Positions 32,952-42,716 of a stretch of DNA of 53,634 nt are shown here, in pieces. The stretch spans positions 1 through 53,634 of the forward strand of contig NZ_ATNM01000096.1 of assembly GCF_000427295.1 (NCBI RefSeq), read 5' to 3'. This stretch comes from Cyclobacterium qasimii M12-11B. Its GTDB lineage: Bacteria > Bacteroidota > Bacteroidia > Cytophagales > Cyclobacteriaceae. Numbering within the stretch: position 1 is the first letter of the stretch; each line of letters opens with the position of its first letter. The notes beneath the pieces are model-generated. The model did not search any database. It was not told the DNA's origin and saw nothing but the letters and a program-made list of their open reading frames with translations. Both the position numbers and the translations under genes were made by a program.

Positions 32952-35909
32952 ATGAAAAACAAAGGGATAATCGTTTTTTTTACGGTGGTCATTACAGCCC
33001 TATGCCTGTATTACTTATCTTTCACATTGGTTTCCAACAATGTGCATGAGAAAGCCACTACCTATGCAACTGACCAATCGGGTAATGTCGATTTTGACAA
33101 AAGACAAACCTACCTGGATTCAATCTGGAGAGAGCCCGTTTATAATTTCTTAGGCCTACCATTTACTTATCAGGAAGTTAAAAACACTGAGCTTGGTTTA
33201 GGACTTGACCTTCAAGGAGGTATGCATGTAACACTGGAAGTTTCTCCAGTAGAAATTGTAAAAGGTCTTGCTGGAGGCAGCAAGGATCAAATTTTTAATG
33301 AAGCTGTAGCCGTTGCCCAAGAGCGCGCCAAAACTGTTAATGATAAATTTGTAAACATCTTTTATCAGGCTTGGCAGGAAAAGGCTGGCGATAAGTCATT
33401 GAATACTATTTTCGCTACAGCGGCCAATAGAGGAAGAATCTCTTTAGAGACCTCTGATACTGATATCTTAAATATCATTGACAGTGAAATTGAAAATGCG
33501 ATTGACAGGTCTTTCAATATTTTAAGAACCAGAATTGACCGATTTGGTACTTCACAACCAAACATTCAAAGAATTCAAAATACCGGAAGGATTCAAATTG
33601 AACTTCCAGGTGTAGACAATGCTGAAAGGGTAAGAAACCTTCTTCAGGGTGTTGCCAAGTTACAATTCTGGCAAGTAGCAGAAATGGATGAGTATGGTGA
33701 TGCGTTACAGCAAATCAATGCTTTCCTTGTAGAAGAAGCAAGAAGCCAAAAGGCAGCAAATGTATCTTCTGACACGCCAGCGGCGACTGACACTACAGGT
33801 TTAGAAAGTGACCTTGAGAGACAACTTGCTGAAGGTGCTACTGATGCAGATTCTTTAGGAATAGACGCTTCTCCTCTTTTTGCTTTGCTAAAAGCAAATT
33901 ATGGATTGGTTTATGAATTAAGAGATACCATTGCCATCAACAGGGTAATGAAAAGAGACGATGTGAAAGCATTGTTACCAAGAGATGTAAAATTCATGTG
34001 GTCTGTGAAACCTCAGGTTCAGGACGGAATTGAATTATTGGAATTACATGCTATCAAAGCCCCAAGAGGAACGGATCAGGCTCCTTTAGAAGGTGATGTG
34101 ATTACGGATGCGAGACAATCTTTGGATCAAGCCTCAAGACCAGCTGTAAGCATGCAAATGAATGCAGAAGGTGCTAGAAACTGGAGAAAATTAACTTCAG
34201 AAAACATAGGCAAAAGGATTGCAGTAGTATTAGATAATTATGTATACACTGCCCCTACAGTACAAGGAGAAATTCCTTCTGGACAGTCTGAAATCACCGG
34301 AAATTTCTCAATGGAAGAAGCCAAGGATTTGGCTAATATATTGAAATCAGGTACTCTTCCTGCTCCTACCAATATAGTAGAGGAAGCCATAGTAGGTCCT
34401 ACTTTGGGTGTTGAAGCTAGAAATCAAGGAATCAATTCTATGATTGCTGGTCTTGTTTTGGTAGTGCTATTTATGATCGCTTACTACTCGAAAGGTGGAT
34501 TTGTAGCAATTGCTGCTTTGCTATTTAACATCTTCTTTATTCTTGGTATCCTGGCCCAGTTAGGCGCTGCGCTTACCTTACCAGGTATTGCAGGTATCGT
34601 GCTTACGATAGGTATGTCGATAGATGCAAACGTTCTGATATTTGAAAGGATAAAAGAAGAGCTAAAAAATGGCTCCGGTATTCTACAGGCAATTAGCAGT
34701 GGGTATGATAAGGCTTTCAGTGCTATTCTTGATTCAAACGTTACGACCTTCCTTACTGGAGCAATCTTGTACGCATTGGGTCAAGGCCCTGTAAAAGGAT
34801 TTGCTATCGTTCTTATGATTGGTATCGCATCTTCTTTCTTCTCTTCAGTATTTATTACTAGAGTGATTGTTTATTGGATGAGTAAGAAAGGTGATAAAAG
34901 CAATATTTCCTTCGCTACTCCTTTTGCGAAAAACTTATTCAGTGACCTAAATATTGACTTCTTAGGCAAACGTAAAGTAGCTTACCTCATATCTTCTGGT
35001 ATTATCGTAGTCGGTATGGTATTGGCTTTAACGTCTGGTATCAAATTTGGCGTTGACTTTACAGGAGGACGCTATTACGTAGTTGAATTCAGCGAATCAG
35101 TACCTGCTTCAGAATTAAAAGTGGGACTTGACAGTGAATTTGATGGTGCAGTTGAAGTAAAAACTTACGGTGCTAATAATGTACTGAAAGTGACCACCTC
35201 CTATTTAGTAAACGAGGACAATGACGAAGCGAACAGGGAAGTGGAAGATAGGGTAAAAAATGGTATTGCTGCTGTCACAGGATTTACTTACCTGGATGAT
35301 GCTACCAAACTTTCCGGTGGAGACTTCTCCATTACAGGTTCAAATAAAGTAGGTGCTACAGTGGCGGATGACATCAAAAACTCTTCTTTGGAGGCCATGT
35401 TCTTCTCACTAGTTGCCATCTTCCTTTATATCCTGTTGAGGTTTAGAAAATGGCAGTTCTCACTTGCTTCTATTATTGCATTGATACACGATACTTTCTT
35501 TGTAATCGCTGCTTTCGCTATCGCAAGTGCTTTTGGTGCCACCTTTGAAATTGACCAGGTATTTATTGCTGCTATGTTGACAGTGATTGGTTATTCCATA
35601 AATGATACAGTAATTGTATTTGACAGGATCAGAGAAAACATTGCCAACAGGGGTACAAGTAAAATGGTACAAATGTTCAATGATGCAATCAATCAAACAA
35701 TGGCCAGAACACTTATTACTTCTGCTACCACCCTTATCGTAGTACTAGTATTACTGGTATTTGGTGGAGAAGTGTTAAGAGGCTTTTCTTTCGCCTTATT
35801 AATAGGTGTTCTAGTTGGTACTTACTCTTCTATTTATATCGCTACTCCAGTAGTAGTTGATTTAATGAAAAGAGAGATCGACAGTGAAAACGAAGAAACG
35901 GTTTCCTAA
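32952..35909 (+). CDS. secDF: Fused protein translocase subunit SecDF
   Basis: The gene encodes 985 residues. SecD and SecF are joined in one chain, as is usual in Bacteroidota. The order is one N-terminal helix, then the SecD P1 domain (LGLDLQGGMHVTLEVSP at about 85, then RIDRFGTSQPNIQ and RIQIELPGV). Next are the SecD membrane block with GMSIDANVLIFERIKEEL, a linker near residue 670, and SecF with KFGVDFTGGRYYVV and YSINDTVIVFDRIREN. The D-x-x-(V)-(I)-F-(D/E)-R motifs of both halves are intact, so it should be a working proton-driven pulling device for Sec export. A terminator follows directly. Confidence 0.95.
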   Translation: MKNKGIIVFFTVVITALCLYYLSFTLVSNNVHEKATTYATDQSGNVDFDKRQTYLDSIWREPVYNFLGLPFTYQEVKNTELGLGLDLQGGMHVTLEVSPVEIVKGLAGGSKDQIFNEAVAVAQERAKTVNDKFVNIFYQAWQEKAGDKSLNTIFATAANRGRISLETSDTDILNIIDSEIENAIDRSFNILRTRIDRFGTSQPNIQRIQNTGRIQIELPGVDNAERVRNLLQGVAKLQFWQVAEMDEYGDALQQINAFLVEEARSQKAANVSSDTPAATDTTGLESDLERQLAEGATDADSLGIDASPLFALLKANYGLVYELRDTIAINRVMKRDDVKALLPRDVKFMWSVKPQVQDGIELLELHAIKAPRGTDQAPLEGDVITDARQSLDQASRPAVSMQMNAEGARNWRKLTSENIGKRIAVVLDNYVYTAPTVQGEIPSGQSEITGNFSMEEAKDLANILKSGTLPAPTNIVEEAIVGPTLGVEARNQGINSMIAGLVLVVLFMIAYYSKGGFVAIAALLFNIFFILGILAQLGAALTLPGIAGIVLTIGMSIDANVLIFERIKEELKNGSGILQAISSGYDKAFSAILDSNVTTFLTGAILYALGQGPVKGFAIVLMIGIASSFFSSVFITRVIVYWMSKKGDKSNISFATPFAKNLFSDLNIDFLGKRKVAYLISSGIIVVGMVLALTSGIKFGVDFTGGRYYVVEFSESVPASELKVGLDSEFDGAVEVKTYGANNVLKVTTSYLVNEDNDEANREVEDRVKNGIAAVTGFTYLDDATKLSGGDFSITGSNKVGATVADDIKNSSLEAMFFSLVAIFLYILLRFRKWQFSLASIIALIHDTFFVIAAFAIASAFGATFEIDQVFIAAMLTVIGYSINDTVIVFDRIRENIANRGTSKMVQMFNDAINQTMARTLITSATTLIVVLVLLVFGGEVLRGFSFALLIGVLVGTYSSIYIATPVVVDLMKREIDSENEETVS

Positions 35910-35934
35910 ACCAAAAAATCAGCATTAATTTTTA

Positions 35935-35970
35935 TAAAAAGAGCCATCCCCAAAAAGGATGGCTCTTTTG
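35935..35970 (+). terminator. Intrinsic terminator after secDF
   Basis: AAAAGAGCCATCC / GGATGGCTCTTTT stem of 13 bp with a 7-base loop, starting about 25 bases after the secDF stop. Confidence 0.9.
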
Positions 35971-36194
35971 TGTTTAAGCAGTATTCTATATGGAGAAAAA
36001 AGGTTAAGCTAAGTTCCGCAAGTTTTTGATCAGAAACAGAAAAATGGCAACAATTAGCTGATCCAGGCGTAACTTCAGCAGATAATAGACTATGTGCCTG
36101 CAATTTGGGGCTCAAAATGCAAATAAAATACCCTGAACACGGTATTGTCTAAATTTTTAGTAAATGATAACTTGCACCTTCTTAATATAACCAT

Positions 36195-36866
36195 ATGCAA
36201 TTGTCATTCTATTCCATCGCACTGTTACTTGGGATCTTGTTTGCAACACTGTACTTGATGTTGGGTTTCAATCCTAAGGAATATAGAAGAATTAACTTTC
36301 TAGTCTTACTTATTTTATTTACAGAATTACTTTCTGTATTCATCTGGTCAAACTCAGAAGCAAGTGTTGCAGGAAACGCTTATTTGTTTAACCTGCTGTA
36401 TGTCTACATCAGGCCCACCACTATGTTGCTCCTGTTCAGTCAGTTACCCTTTAGTTGTCAACTTCAAAAAACAGTACTTCCTGCAACGGCTGGGTTTATA
36501 TTCGTCGGTATATTAATCAGTCTTTACTTACAACCTATCGATTTAAACCTACAATCCTATACCTACCTTATAGGACATGCCTTGGTATTGTCATACAGTG
36601 TTATTTTTTTTAAAGACATATTGAAGCAAAGTAAATTTAGAGATGTCAACCTTCTATCATTGCCCTATTTCTGGATGGCTTCCCTCATATTGTTCTCCTA
36701 TGGGGAGCGCTACATATTTTTTATTTTAACCTACTATTATCCTTCAATAGGCAATTATGTTGTAGGTCACGTATTTATTTGGGTACAGTTCCTTGCTGGA
36801 ATTATGTACCTTTCATTGGGCCTTTCCTTTTTTGCTCCTAGAGTATTTAATAAGTACTACACTTAA
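36195..36866 (+). CDS. Seven-helix integral membrane protein of unknown function
   Basis: The gene encodes 223 residues, almost wholly hydrophobic with about seven helices: FYSIALLLGILFATLYLML, INFLVLLILFTELLSVFI, FNLLYVYIRPTTMLLLF and so on, ending in a short basic tail. The layout resembles the 7-TM sensor part of Bacteroidota histidine kinases and LytTR proteins, but no output domain follows. There is no polar motif that names a family. It has its own promoter region, since a terminator precedes it and metK starts 80 bases later; cotranscription with metK is possible. Confidence 0.6.
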   Translation: MQLSFYSIALLLGILFATLYLMLGFNPKEYRRINFLVLLILFTELLSVFIWSNSEASVAGNAYLFNLLYVYIRPTTMLLLFSQLPFSCQLQKTVLPATAGFIFVGILISLYLQPIDLNLQSYTYLIGHALVLSYSVIFFKDILKQSKFRDVNLLSLPYFWMASLILFSYGERYIFFILTYYYPSIGNYVVGHVFIWVQFLAGIMYLSLGLSFFAPRVFNKYYT

Positions 36867-36946
36867 AAAGTGCTTCGTTTTGAAAATATAGTTTTTAATT
36901 TTCGCCATTAGATGTAAATTTAAACTTTAATCAAAAAAAGCAGTGT

Positions 36947-38200
36947 ATGTCCTATTTATTCACGTCGGAGTCTGTTTCCGAAGGTCACCCAGATAAAATA
37001 TCTGATCAAATATCAGATGCAATTATTGATAATTTTTTGGCTTTTGACCCCAATGCTAAAGTGGCTTGTGAAACTTTGGTTACAACTGGTCAGGTAATCC
37101 TTGCTGGTGAGGTCAATTCTTCAACTTATTTGGATGTCCAAAAAATTGCAAGAGATGTTATCAATAGGGTTGGCTACACCAAGAGTGAGTACATGTTTGA
37201 TGGTAGCTCATGCGGTGTTCTTTCTGCTATCCATGAGCAATCTCCAGATATTAACCAGGGCGTAGACCGAACTGATCCAGAAGAACAAGGAGCAGGAGAT
37301 CAGGGAATGATGTTTGGATATGCTACTAAAGAAACCAGCAACTATATTCCTTTAGGCCTTGATTTGTCTCACAGGTTATTAAAAGAGCTGGCAGCATTGC
37401 GTAGAGAAAGCAATGAGATCAAATACCTTCGTCCTGATTCCAAGGCCCAGGTAACAATCCAGTACAGTGATGACAATACACCTGAAAGAATAGATACCAT
37501 CGTTGTATCCACCCAGCATGATGAATTTGGTGAAGAAAAACCAATGCTGGAAAAAATTCAAAAAGACATAGTTGCTATTCTTATCCCTAGGGTAAAAGCA
37601 CAGCTACCAGAAGCCATACAAAAGCTCTTCACTGAAGACATCAAGTATCATATCAACCCAACAGGGAAATTTGTGATTGGTGGTCCTCATGGGGATACTG
37701 GTTTGACAGGCCGAAAAATCATCGTAGATACGTACGGAGGAAAAGGTGCTCACGGCGGTGGTGCTTTCTCAGGAAAAGATCCCTCAAAAGTGGATAGATC
37801 TGCAGCATATGCAACCAGGCACATTGCCAAAAACATGGTAGCAGCAGGTGTAGCAGATGAGGTATTGGTACAAGTATCCTATGCCATCGGGGTTGCAAAG
37901 CCAATGGGACTTTATGTCAATACTTACGGTACAGCCAATATCGCTTTATCTGATGGCGAAATTGCCCGTAAAATTGAGACCCTATTTGATATGCGTCCGT
38001 TTGCCATTGAAAATAGACTTAAACTGAGAAATCCAATCTACGAAGAGACTGCAGCGTACGGTCATATGGGTAGAGAAAATGAGGTTGTCACCAAAACGTT
38101 TATCGCACCTGATAAAGCGTCCATTACCCTGGATGTAGAGTTATTTACCTGGGAAAAACTGGACCATGTAACGGTCATTAAAAAAGCCTTCGACATTTAA
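36947..38200 (+). CDS. metK: S-adenosylmethionine synthase (methionine adenosyltransferase)
   Basis: This 417-residue protein makes SAM from methionine and ATP in the cytosol. The N-terminal [20 protein letters not shown] is the family signature with the ATP/metal-binding His and Asp. [12 protein letters not shown] comes at about 124 and [19 protein letters not shown] at about 273, giving the P-loop-like and catalytic Lys regions. Full length matches the family. No SAM riboswitch is visible in the 80-base leader. A strong terminator follows. It supplies the methyltransferases of the cell, including those at 1554 and 26748. Confidence 0.96.
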   Translation: MSYLFTSESVSEGHPDKISDQISDAIIDNFLAFDPNAKVACETLVTTGQVILAGEVNSSTYLDVQKIARDVINRVGYTKSEYMFDGSSCGVLSAIHEQSPDINQGVDRTDPEEQGAGDQGMMFGYATKETSNYIPLGLDLSHRLLKELAALRRESNEIKYLRPDSKAQVTIQYSDDNTPERIDTIVVSTQHDEFGEEKPMLEKIQKDIVAILIPRVKAQLPEAIQKLFTEDIKYHINPTGKFVIGGPHGDTGLTGRKIIVDTYGGKGAHGGGAFSGKDPSKVDRSAAYATRHIAKNMVAAGVADEVLVQVSYAIGVAKPMGLYVNTYGTANIALSDGEIARKIETLFDMRPFAIENRLKLRNPIYEETAAYGHMGRENEVVTKTFIAPDKASITLDVELFTWEKLDHVTVIKKAFDI

Positions 38201-38219
38201 TTAAAATTAAATGCACATT

Positions 38220-38251
38220 CAAAAGACAGCCATAAAGGCTGTCTTTTTTTG
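38220..38251 (+). terminator. Intrinsic terminator after metK
   Basis: AAAAGACAGCC / GGCTGTCTTTTTTT with a 5-base loop, 20 bases after the metK stop. Confidence 0.92.
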
Positions 38252-38431
38252 TTTAGGGCTCTCCCATATTTCCGAGAGATCTTGTCAGCATTAAAACAGA
38301 AATTAATATTTACCTATAAAGCCTTAAATGGATTTATACGCAAGCCTTAACCTTGTCTAAAACACTACAAAATATGCCCTTCAATTATCAGGAATTAACC
38401 TAAACAAACTGATTCCGTTAAAACAATTGAT

Positions 38432-39013
38432 ATGAAAAGCCATCCACAAGTATTTCTCGAAAGTAGCCTGCATCTCTTCACCTATTATAAAACCCTGGGT
38501 GAGAAAGCACTTCATCAAATTCCTGAAGAAAAGTTATTTTGGCAATTCAATGAGGACAGCAATAGTGCCGCCATGATTGTCAAACATTTGTCTGGAAATA
38601 TGCTTTCCAGGTGGACTGATTTCTTAACCGCTGATGGGGAAAAACCTTGGCGAAATAGGGATGCGGAATTTGACAATGACTTTAAAAACAGGGAGGAATT
38701 GATGAAGGCTTGGGAAATTGGATGGAGCACTCTTTTTCAAGCATTAGAAGGCTGTGATGAAACGGACTTTGACAAAAAGGTATATATCAGAAACCAATCA
38801 CATAGCTTGATAGAAGCAATTAGTCGTCAATTGACCCACTATTCCACCCATGTCGGTCAATTGATCTACCTGTCAAAAATGCTGCACTTGGGTTCCTGGG
38901 AAAGCCTCAGCATTCCCAAAGGAGAATCCAAATCATTCAATAAAGAGCGATTTGATCAGCCCAAAAATGACGGGAAATTTTCGGATGATTACCTAAAGAA
39001 AGACGGGAAATAA
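38432..39013 (+). CDS. DinB-like protein of the DUF1572 family
   Basis: This 193-residue cytosolic four-helix-bundle protein carries KHLSGNMLSRW (about 48) and LTHYSTHVGQLIYL (about 137). These provide the three His that bind metal in the DinB/YfiT-like fold. The family is linked to thiol-dependent transferases, but the activity of DUF1572 members is not established. It is followed after only 3 bases by the EcsC-family gene, so the two are co-translated. Confidence 0.8.
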   Translation: MKSHPQVFLESSLHLFTYYKTLGEKALHQIPEEKLFWQFNEDSNSAAMIVKHLSGNMLSRWTDFLTADGEKPWRNRDAEFDNDFKNREELMKAWEIGWSTLFQALEGCDETDFDKKVYIRNQSHSLIEAISRQLTHYSTHVGQLIYLSKMLHLGSWESLSIPKGESKSFNKERFDQPKNDGKFSDDYLKKDGK

Positions 39014-39016
39014 AGC

Positions 39017-39775
39017 ATGTCGATAAATAAAGAATACATAGACCAACAATATGAATCCCTGGCCCAAAAGGAGCTAAAAGTTTGGCTGGAAAAAAACAAG
39101 AAAAGCCCTTCGATAATCAATCGAATGACCAGTGGTACCCAGCGATCCATTAATAAAATCATACCTGATAAAATTCATCAGGCAGTGACCTATGCCATAG
39201 AAAAAATGGTTAAAGGAGTGTTAATAGGAAATAAATTTATTGCCCCTAAACCTTTCCTCGGTGGCCAACTAAGAGTCAAAGAATTTAAAGCGCGAAAAAG
39301 CATAAAAATCTATACCCGAACAGCATCTGTTGAAGGTGCAGTTACTGGAGCTGGAGGCATTTTGATGGGATTTGCAGACCTACCGGCCTTTCTGGCGATA
39401 AAGATGAAGATGGTTTTCGATATTTCCGCCGCCTTTGGGCATGACACCAAAGATTTCAAGGAGCGATTATTTATGTTGCATATTTTTAAACTCACCTTTT
39501 CTACACAGAAAACAAGAAATGAAACCATTGACATTTTAGAAAACTGGGACGAATATTCCAGTACGCTGCCTGACAATCTAGATGATTTTGATTGGAGGAA
39601 ATTCCAATTGGAATACCGGGATTATATGGATTTGGCAAAATTAGCGCAAATGATTCCTATTATAGGAGCAGGAATTGGTGCAGTAGCCAATTACAGACTT
39701 AGTAAATTACTAGGAAAGAATGCCATTCAGGCCTACCGTTTAAGGCACCTCCAAAAGGCAAAGAAACTAGATTAA
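39017..39775 (+). CDS. EcsC-family protein
   Basis: The gene encodes 252 residues. The core SVEGAVTGAGGILMGFADLP, with amphipathic helices around it (FLAIKMKMVFDISAAFG), and the later MIPIIGAGIGAVANYRLSKLLG are characteristic of EcsC-family proteins. Glycine-rich helix pairs could associate with a membrane. EcsC was named for the ABC transporter operon ecsABC of Bacillus, but no ABC genes are here and the molecular role is unknown. It is expressed with the DUF1572 gene, and the next gene is convergent 7 bases away. Confidence 0.78.
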   Translation: MSINKEYIDQQYESLAQKELKVWLEKNKKSPSIINRMTSGTQRSINKIIPDKIHQAVTYAIEKMVKGVLIGNKFIAPKPFLGGQLRVKEFKARKSIKIYTRTASVEGAVTGAGGILMGFADLPAFLAIKMKMVFDISAAFGHDTKDFKERLFMLHIFKLTFSTQKTRNETIDILENWDEYSSTLPDNLDDFDWRKFQLEYRDYMDLAKLAQMIPIIGAGIGAVANYRLSKLLGKNAIQAYRLRHLQKAKKLD

Positions 39776-39782
39776 TTCCAGC

Positions 39783-40877
39783 CTACTTTAGGTAAACCCG
39801 TTCTCCTTTTTTGGCACTTTCCCTGGCAGCATCAAGAATTTCCACAACCACCAGGTTATTTTCCAGGGAAGACAAGTCTTCCGCTGCTACTTTTATTTCT
39901 CCCTTCACAACTGCTGCCAGATAAGCAAATGGATCATTATATGGATTGCCTCTTTTGACCAAGTTTTCAGATTTTTCCTGCTTTTCTCCTTCGGTTCTGC
40001 TTAGAAGAAGGGTACTGTTTTTGGCTACCATATATCCTGTTTTGCCATACACTTCCATGTCCTTTCGGCTAAATGGCCAGTTCCAGGATGCTTGAATCAC
40101 CCCTTGAGCATCAGGATATTCTAGTAAAATGGTGGCTTCGTCATCCACTTGTGGGTAAATATCGGGTTTGATTTGTTTCAGCTCGGCAGTTACAGAAATA
40201 GGCTTTTTTCCTTCCATAAGCCAGGTCATCAAATTGGCGCCATAGCAACCAAAATCAATGACCGCTCCTCCTCCATTCAACACCGGGTCGGTCAACCAAT
40301 CTAAAAACTCCTGGTTTACTCCAATCTCCATGGGCCCTTCATGACCATCATTGACTATTACCCTTCTCACTGGACCTATAGCCATCTCCTTTAAACGTTT
40401 CCTCAACTCATGGTTACTCGCATACCAGGTGGTTTCATAATTGGTCAGCAAATGAATTTGATGCTTCCTGGCCAGATCAGCCATTTTAGTGGCATGTTCC
40501 ATACTGACCGCCAGGGGTTTTTCTACCATCACATGAATCCCACGTGGGGCACAGGCCTCCACCACTTCCAAATGTTCATAAATGGACCCAAACGCGGTGA
40601 CTGCTTCTGGTTTTACCGCTGAAAATAGGGACTCCATATCTGGATAGAGCAGTTCCTCACTTAAATTGTGTTTGGACATTAATCGCTTGGCCAAAGCTTT
40701 GTTTGGCTCTACTATCCCTACTATCTCAACATCACCAATGTCCTCTCTACCAAGTATCCAGTTGACATGGGAGTGAGTAAGACCTACCACTGCTATTTTC
40801 ACTGGTGATTGTGCCAAAAGAAGTTGAATAGGGAGCAATAAAACAATCGTAAAAAAGGCAACTACCGGCTTTCTCAT
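39783..40877 (-). CDS. Exported Gfo/Idh/MocA-family oxidoreductase
   Basis: The gene encodes 364 residues with an N-terminal export signal (VVAFFTIVLLLPIQLLLA, cut after LAQ). The Rossmann part IAVVGLTHSHVNWI has Thr-His where the usual Gly-x-Gly dinucleotide loop lies. VEKPLAVS (about 118) has the family EKP Lys, and DFGCYGANLM is the catalytic-Asp/His-type strand with Tyr. Members of this family oxidise or isomerise sugars or inositols with NAD(P). An exported version would carry its cofactor folded inside, but the visible signal is Sec-like, not twin-arginine. It follows the gene at 40880 after 2 bases, in one operon. Confidence 0.85.
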   Translation of the reverse strand: MRKPVVAFFTIVLLLPIQLLLAQSPVKIAVVGLTHSHVNWILGREDIGDVEIVGIVEPNKALAKRLMSKHNLSEELLYPDMESLFSAVKPEAVTAFGSIYEHLEVVEACAPRGIHVMVEKPLAVSMEHATKMADLARKHQIHLLTNYETTWYASNHELRKRLKEMAIGPVRRVIVNDGHEGPMEIGVNQEFLDWLTDPVLNGGGAVIDFGCYGANLMTWLMEGKKPISVTAELKQIKPDIYPQVDDEATILLEYPDAQGVIQASWNWPFSRKDMEVYGKTGYMVAKNSTLLLSRTEGEKQEKSENLVKRGNPYNDPFAYLAAVVKGEIKVAAEDLSSLENNLVVVEILDAARESAKKGERVYLK

Positions 40878-40879
40878 GG

Positions 40880-41491
40880 CTATTTATTTTTAATAGAATC
40901 AATTAAATTATGGAAAAACCCATCCTGGTTGGCGCGTCTTTTTTGTCTGTTCCTTTGTCTTTTTTTCTTGTTCTGTTTATTTCCCTTGACGAGAACAGAC
41001 CTCGCAGAGATACCAACTTGTCCACTGTACCAAGGCTCTCTTCCAACGATATTGATGTTTGGTTTGTAATCTAAGGAGAAATTTATACCCAACAAAGTAA
41101 GCTCCACTCCACCAATCAAGTCTACACCTAAAGTTCCATTGCCATAGGTTTGTATGATTTGCATGCTTTCAGGGACTTTTTGACGACTTTCTTCGATTCC
41201 CATTGAAACACCAGCCCCATAGTAATAATTTAGTCTTTTGGTCAACAAAGGCCGATGTCTTTCCAAAATGGCATGAGCAGTGGTATTGTAGCTAAAATCA
41301 GACTGAATAATGCCCTCGATTGTCAAACCTTTTTCGATACGTTGCTGCACTGTAAGACCCAACATTCGACCTTGATCGTTGTTGGCCAATCTTAATCCAC
41401 CACTCGTGCCATAACTCTGACCGATGGCCATGTGATATTGGCCAGCAGATAAAAAAATGGTGAGAATAAATATTACAAGAGGTTTTTGCAT
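40880..41491 (-). CDS. Hypothetical exported beta-barrel-like protein with basic tail
   Basis: The protein has 203 residues from ATG 41491. The signal peptide is LVIFILTIFLSAGQYHMAIG. The middle reads as paired strands with aromatic ends (GLTIEGIIQSDFSY, NYYYGAGVSMG, LLGINFSLDYKPNINI), a pattern of small outer-membrane barrels. The last 35 residues are strongly basic (NKQNKKKRQRNRQKRR) and then GFFHNLIDSI. No family is recognised. It is cotranscribed with the exported oxidoreductase, so it may anchor it or share its role. Confidence 0.6.
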   Translation of the reverse strand: MQKPLVIFILTIFLSAGQYHMAIGQSYGTSGGLRLANNDQGRMLGLTVQQRIEKGLTIEGIIQSDFSYNTTAHAILERHRPLLTKRLNYYYGAGVSMGIEESRQKVPESMQIIQTYGNGTLGVDLIGGVELTLLGINFSLDYKPNINIVGREPWYSGQVGISARSVLVKGNKQNKKKRQRNRQKRRANQDGFFHNLIDSIKNK

Positions 41492-41795
41492 TCTAATAAA
41501 TTTAATATCAAATATATGCACCAAAAATTCAGCCAAAATTCATTGCTACTGTTTCTGATAAATAATTTTTAAAACCAAAATCATTTTCATCAAGAATTCA
41601 AAAAAACGACATCTTGCACCTTCTAAGCCTCTATTTCATTTTAAACAAAGGTTTGATAAGTTAACACGCTTTAAAATTAAAATGCTACTAATGATTCAAT
41701 CAAAAAAACCATTTCAGTGTGGGGAAATTTACCCATGTCTTGTGATATTGTATCAATAAATAATTAAATTTATGTCTAACAATAAAGCCTGAGTT
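41492..41795. other. Divergent promoter spacer
   Basis: About 300 AT-rich bases between divergent genes. TAAATTTATG near 41766-41775 is a partial match to the minus-7 element. No hairpin or frame of note. Confidence 0.4.
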
Positions 41796-42542
41796 ATGAA
41801 ATCGATCCTTTTTATTATCTGCTTTACCATTAGCACCGCGGTTATGTCCCAGGAATTGGAAGGTGCATGGACATTGACCCACCAAAATGGCGCAGCGATT
41901 ACCGACAAAGAATTTATAAAAATCTACCAGGATGGTTATTTTTCCTTTGGGGCAAAAGAATTGAAAGGGGATAAATTTCTTTATGCCGGGGGAGGCCAAT
42001 ACAACCTTGAGGGAAATGTGTATGAAGAGCACCTGGATTTCTTAACCCTAGACCCGGATCAAATTGGAACCACCAATCGATTCACATTGGATTTTGCCAA
42101 TGATCGACTCGTCATCTCTACAAAAATAAAAGGCGAAGACCTCATAGAAATCTGGGAGAGGGTATCGAAAGAAAGCGATGACCTCACAAGAAATTGGGTG
42201 ATTACAGGAAGAAAGAGGGGCGATAATATGTCGGAAATGACACCAGGAGCTAGGAGAACAGTGAAAATTTTAAGCGGTGGCAGGTTCCAATGGATTGCTT
42301 TCAATTCTGAGACAAAAGAATTTGGTGGCACAGGCGGCGGCGAGTATGAAGCTAAAGATGGGAAATACACAGAAAAAATCACCTTCTTTTCTAAGGACGA
42401 TAGTAGAGTAGGTGCCAATCTGGAATTTGACTACGAGGTTGTCGATGGAAAATGGCATCATACTGGTTTAAGTTCAAAAGGGGATCCTATTTATGAAATT
42501 TGGTCACCTTATGAAGAAGCCTACAGTACTGACGAGAAATAG
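41796..42542 (+). CDS. Exported tandem lipocalin-like protein
   Basis: The gene encodes 248 residues with a signal peptide (FIICFTISTAVMS, cut before QELEG). It holds two similar halves of about 110 residues. Each opens with a beta strand and W (GAWTLTHQNG; NWVITGRKRG). Each then has GGGQYNLEGNVYEEHL or GGGEYEAKDGKYTEKI and ends D-x-I-x-E-I-W (DLIEIWERV; PIYEIWSPY). The pattern fits lipocalin-like DUF4488-type domains duplicated within the chain. A ligand-binding role in the periplasm is likely but unspecified. A hairpin terminator follows. Confidence 0.7.
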   Translation: MKSILFIICFTISTAVMSQELEGAWTLTHQNGAAITDKEFIKIYQDGYFSFGAKELKGDKFLYAGGGQYNLEGNVYEEHLDFLTLDPDQIGTTNRFTLDFANDRLVISTKIKGEDLIEIWERVSKESDDLTRNWVITGRKRGDNMSEMTPGARRTVKILSGGRFQWIAFNSETKEFGGTGGGEYEAKDGKYTEKITFFSKDDSRVGANLEFDYEVVDGKWHHTGLSSKGDPIYEIWSPYEEAYSTDEK

Positions 42543-42679
42543 TGAGGTAGCTTTCGACTTGTGGAAATCTACCATGAACATGAGCTATTTGCCTGAATGC
42601 AGGTACTGCTCTTTCAGTACCATAAACTGGCTATACCAACTTTAAGGTAGATTGTTATTTACATTTATATGAGTTTCAA

Positions 42680-42716
42680 GAAATAAGCCATCACCTGCCT
42701 TTTGGCTTATTTTTTC
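42680..42716. terminator. Intrinsic terminator between convergent genes
   Basis: AAATAAGCC / GGCTTATTTTTT, a 9-bp stem with a 14-base loop and T run. It lies downstream of the lipocalin-like gene and next to the stop of the minus-strand FG-GAP gene. Confidence 0.75.

Noticed and set aside
36867-36946. SAM riboswitch upstream of metK
   Set aside because: The leader is only 80 AT-rich bases with no paired elements or pseudoknot pattern that I can recognise.
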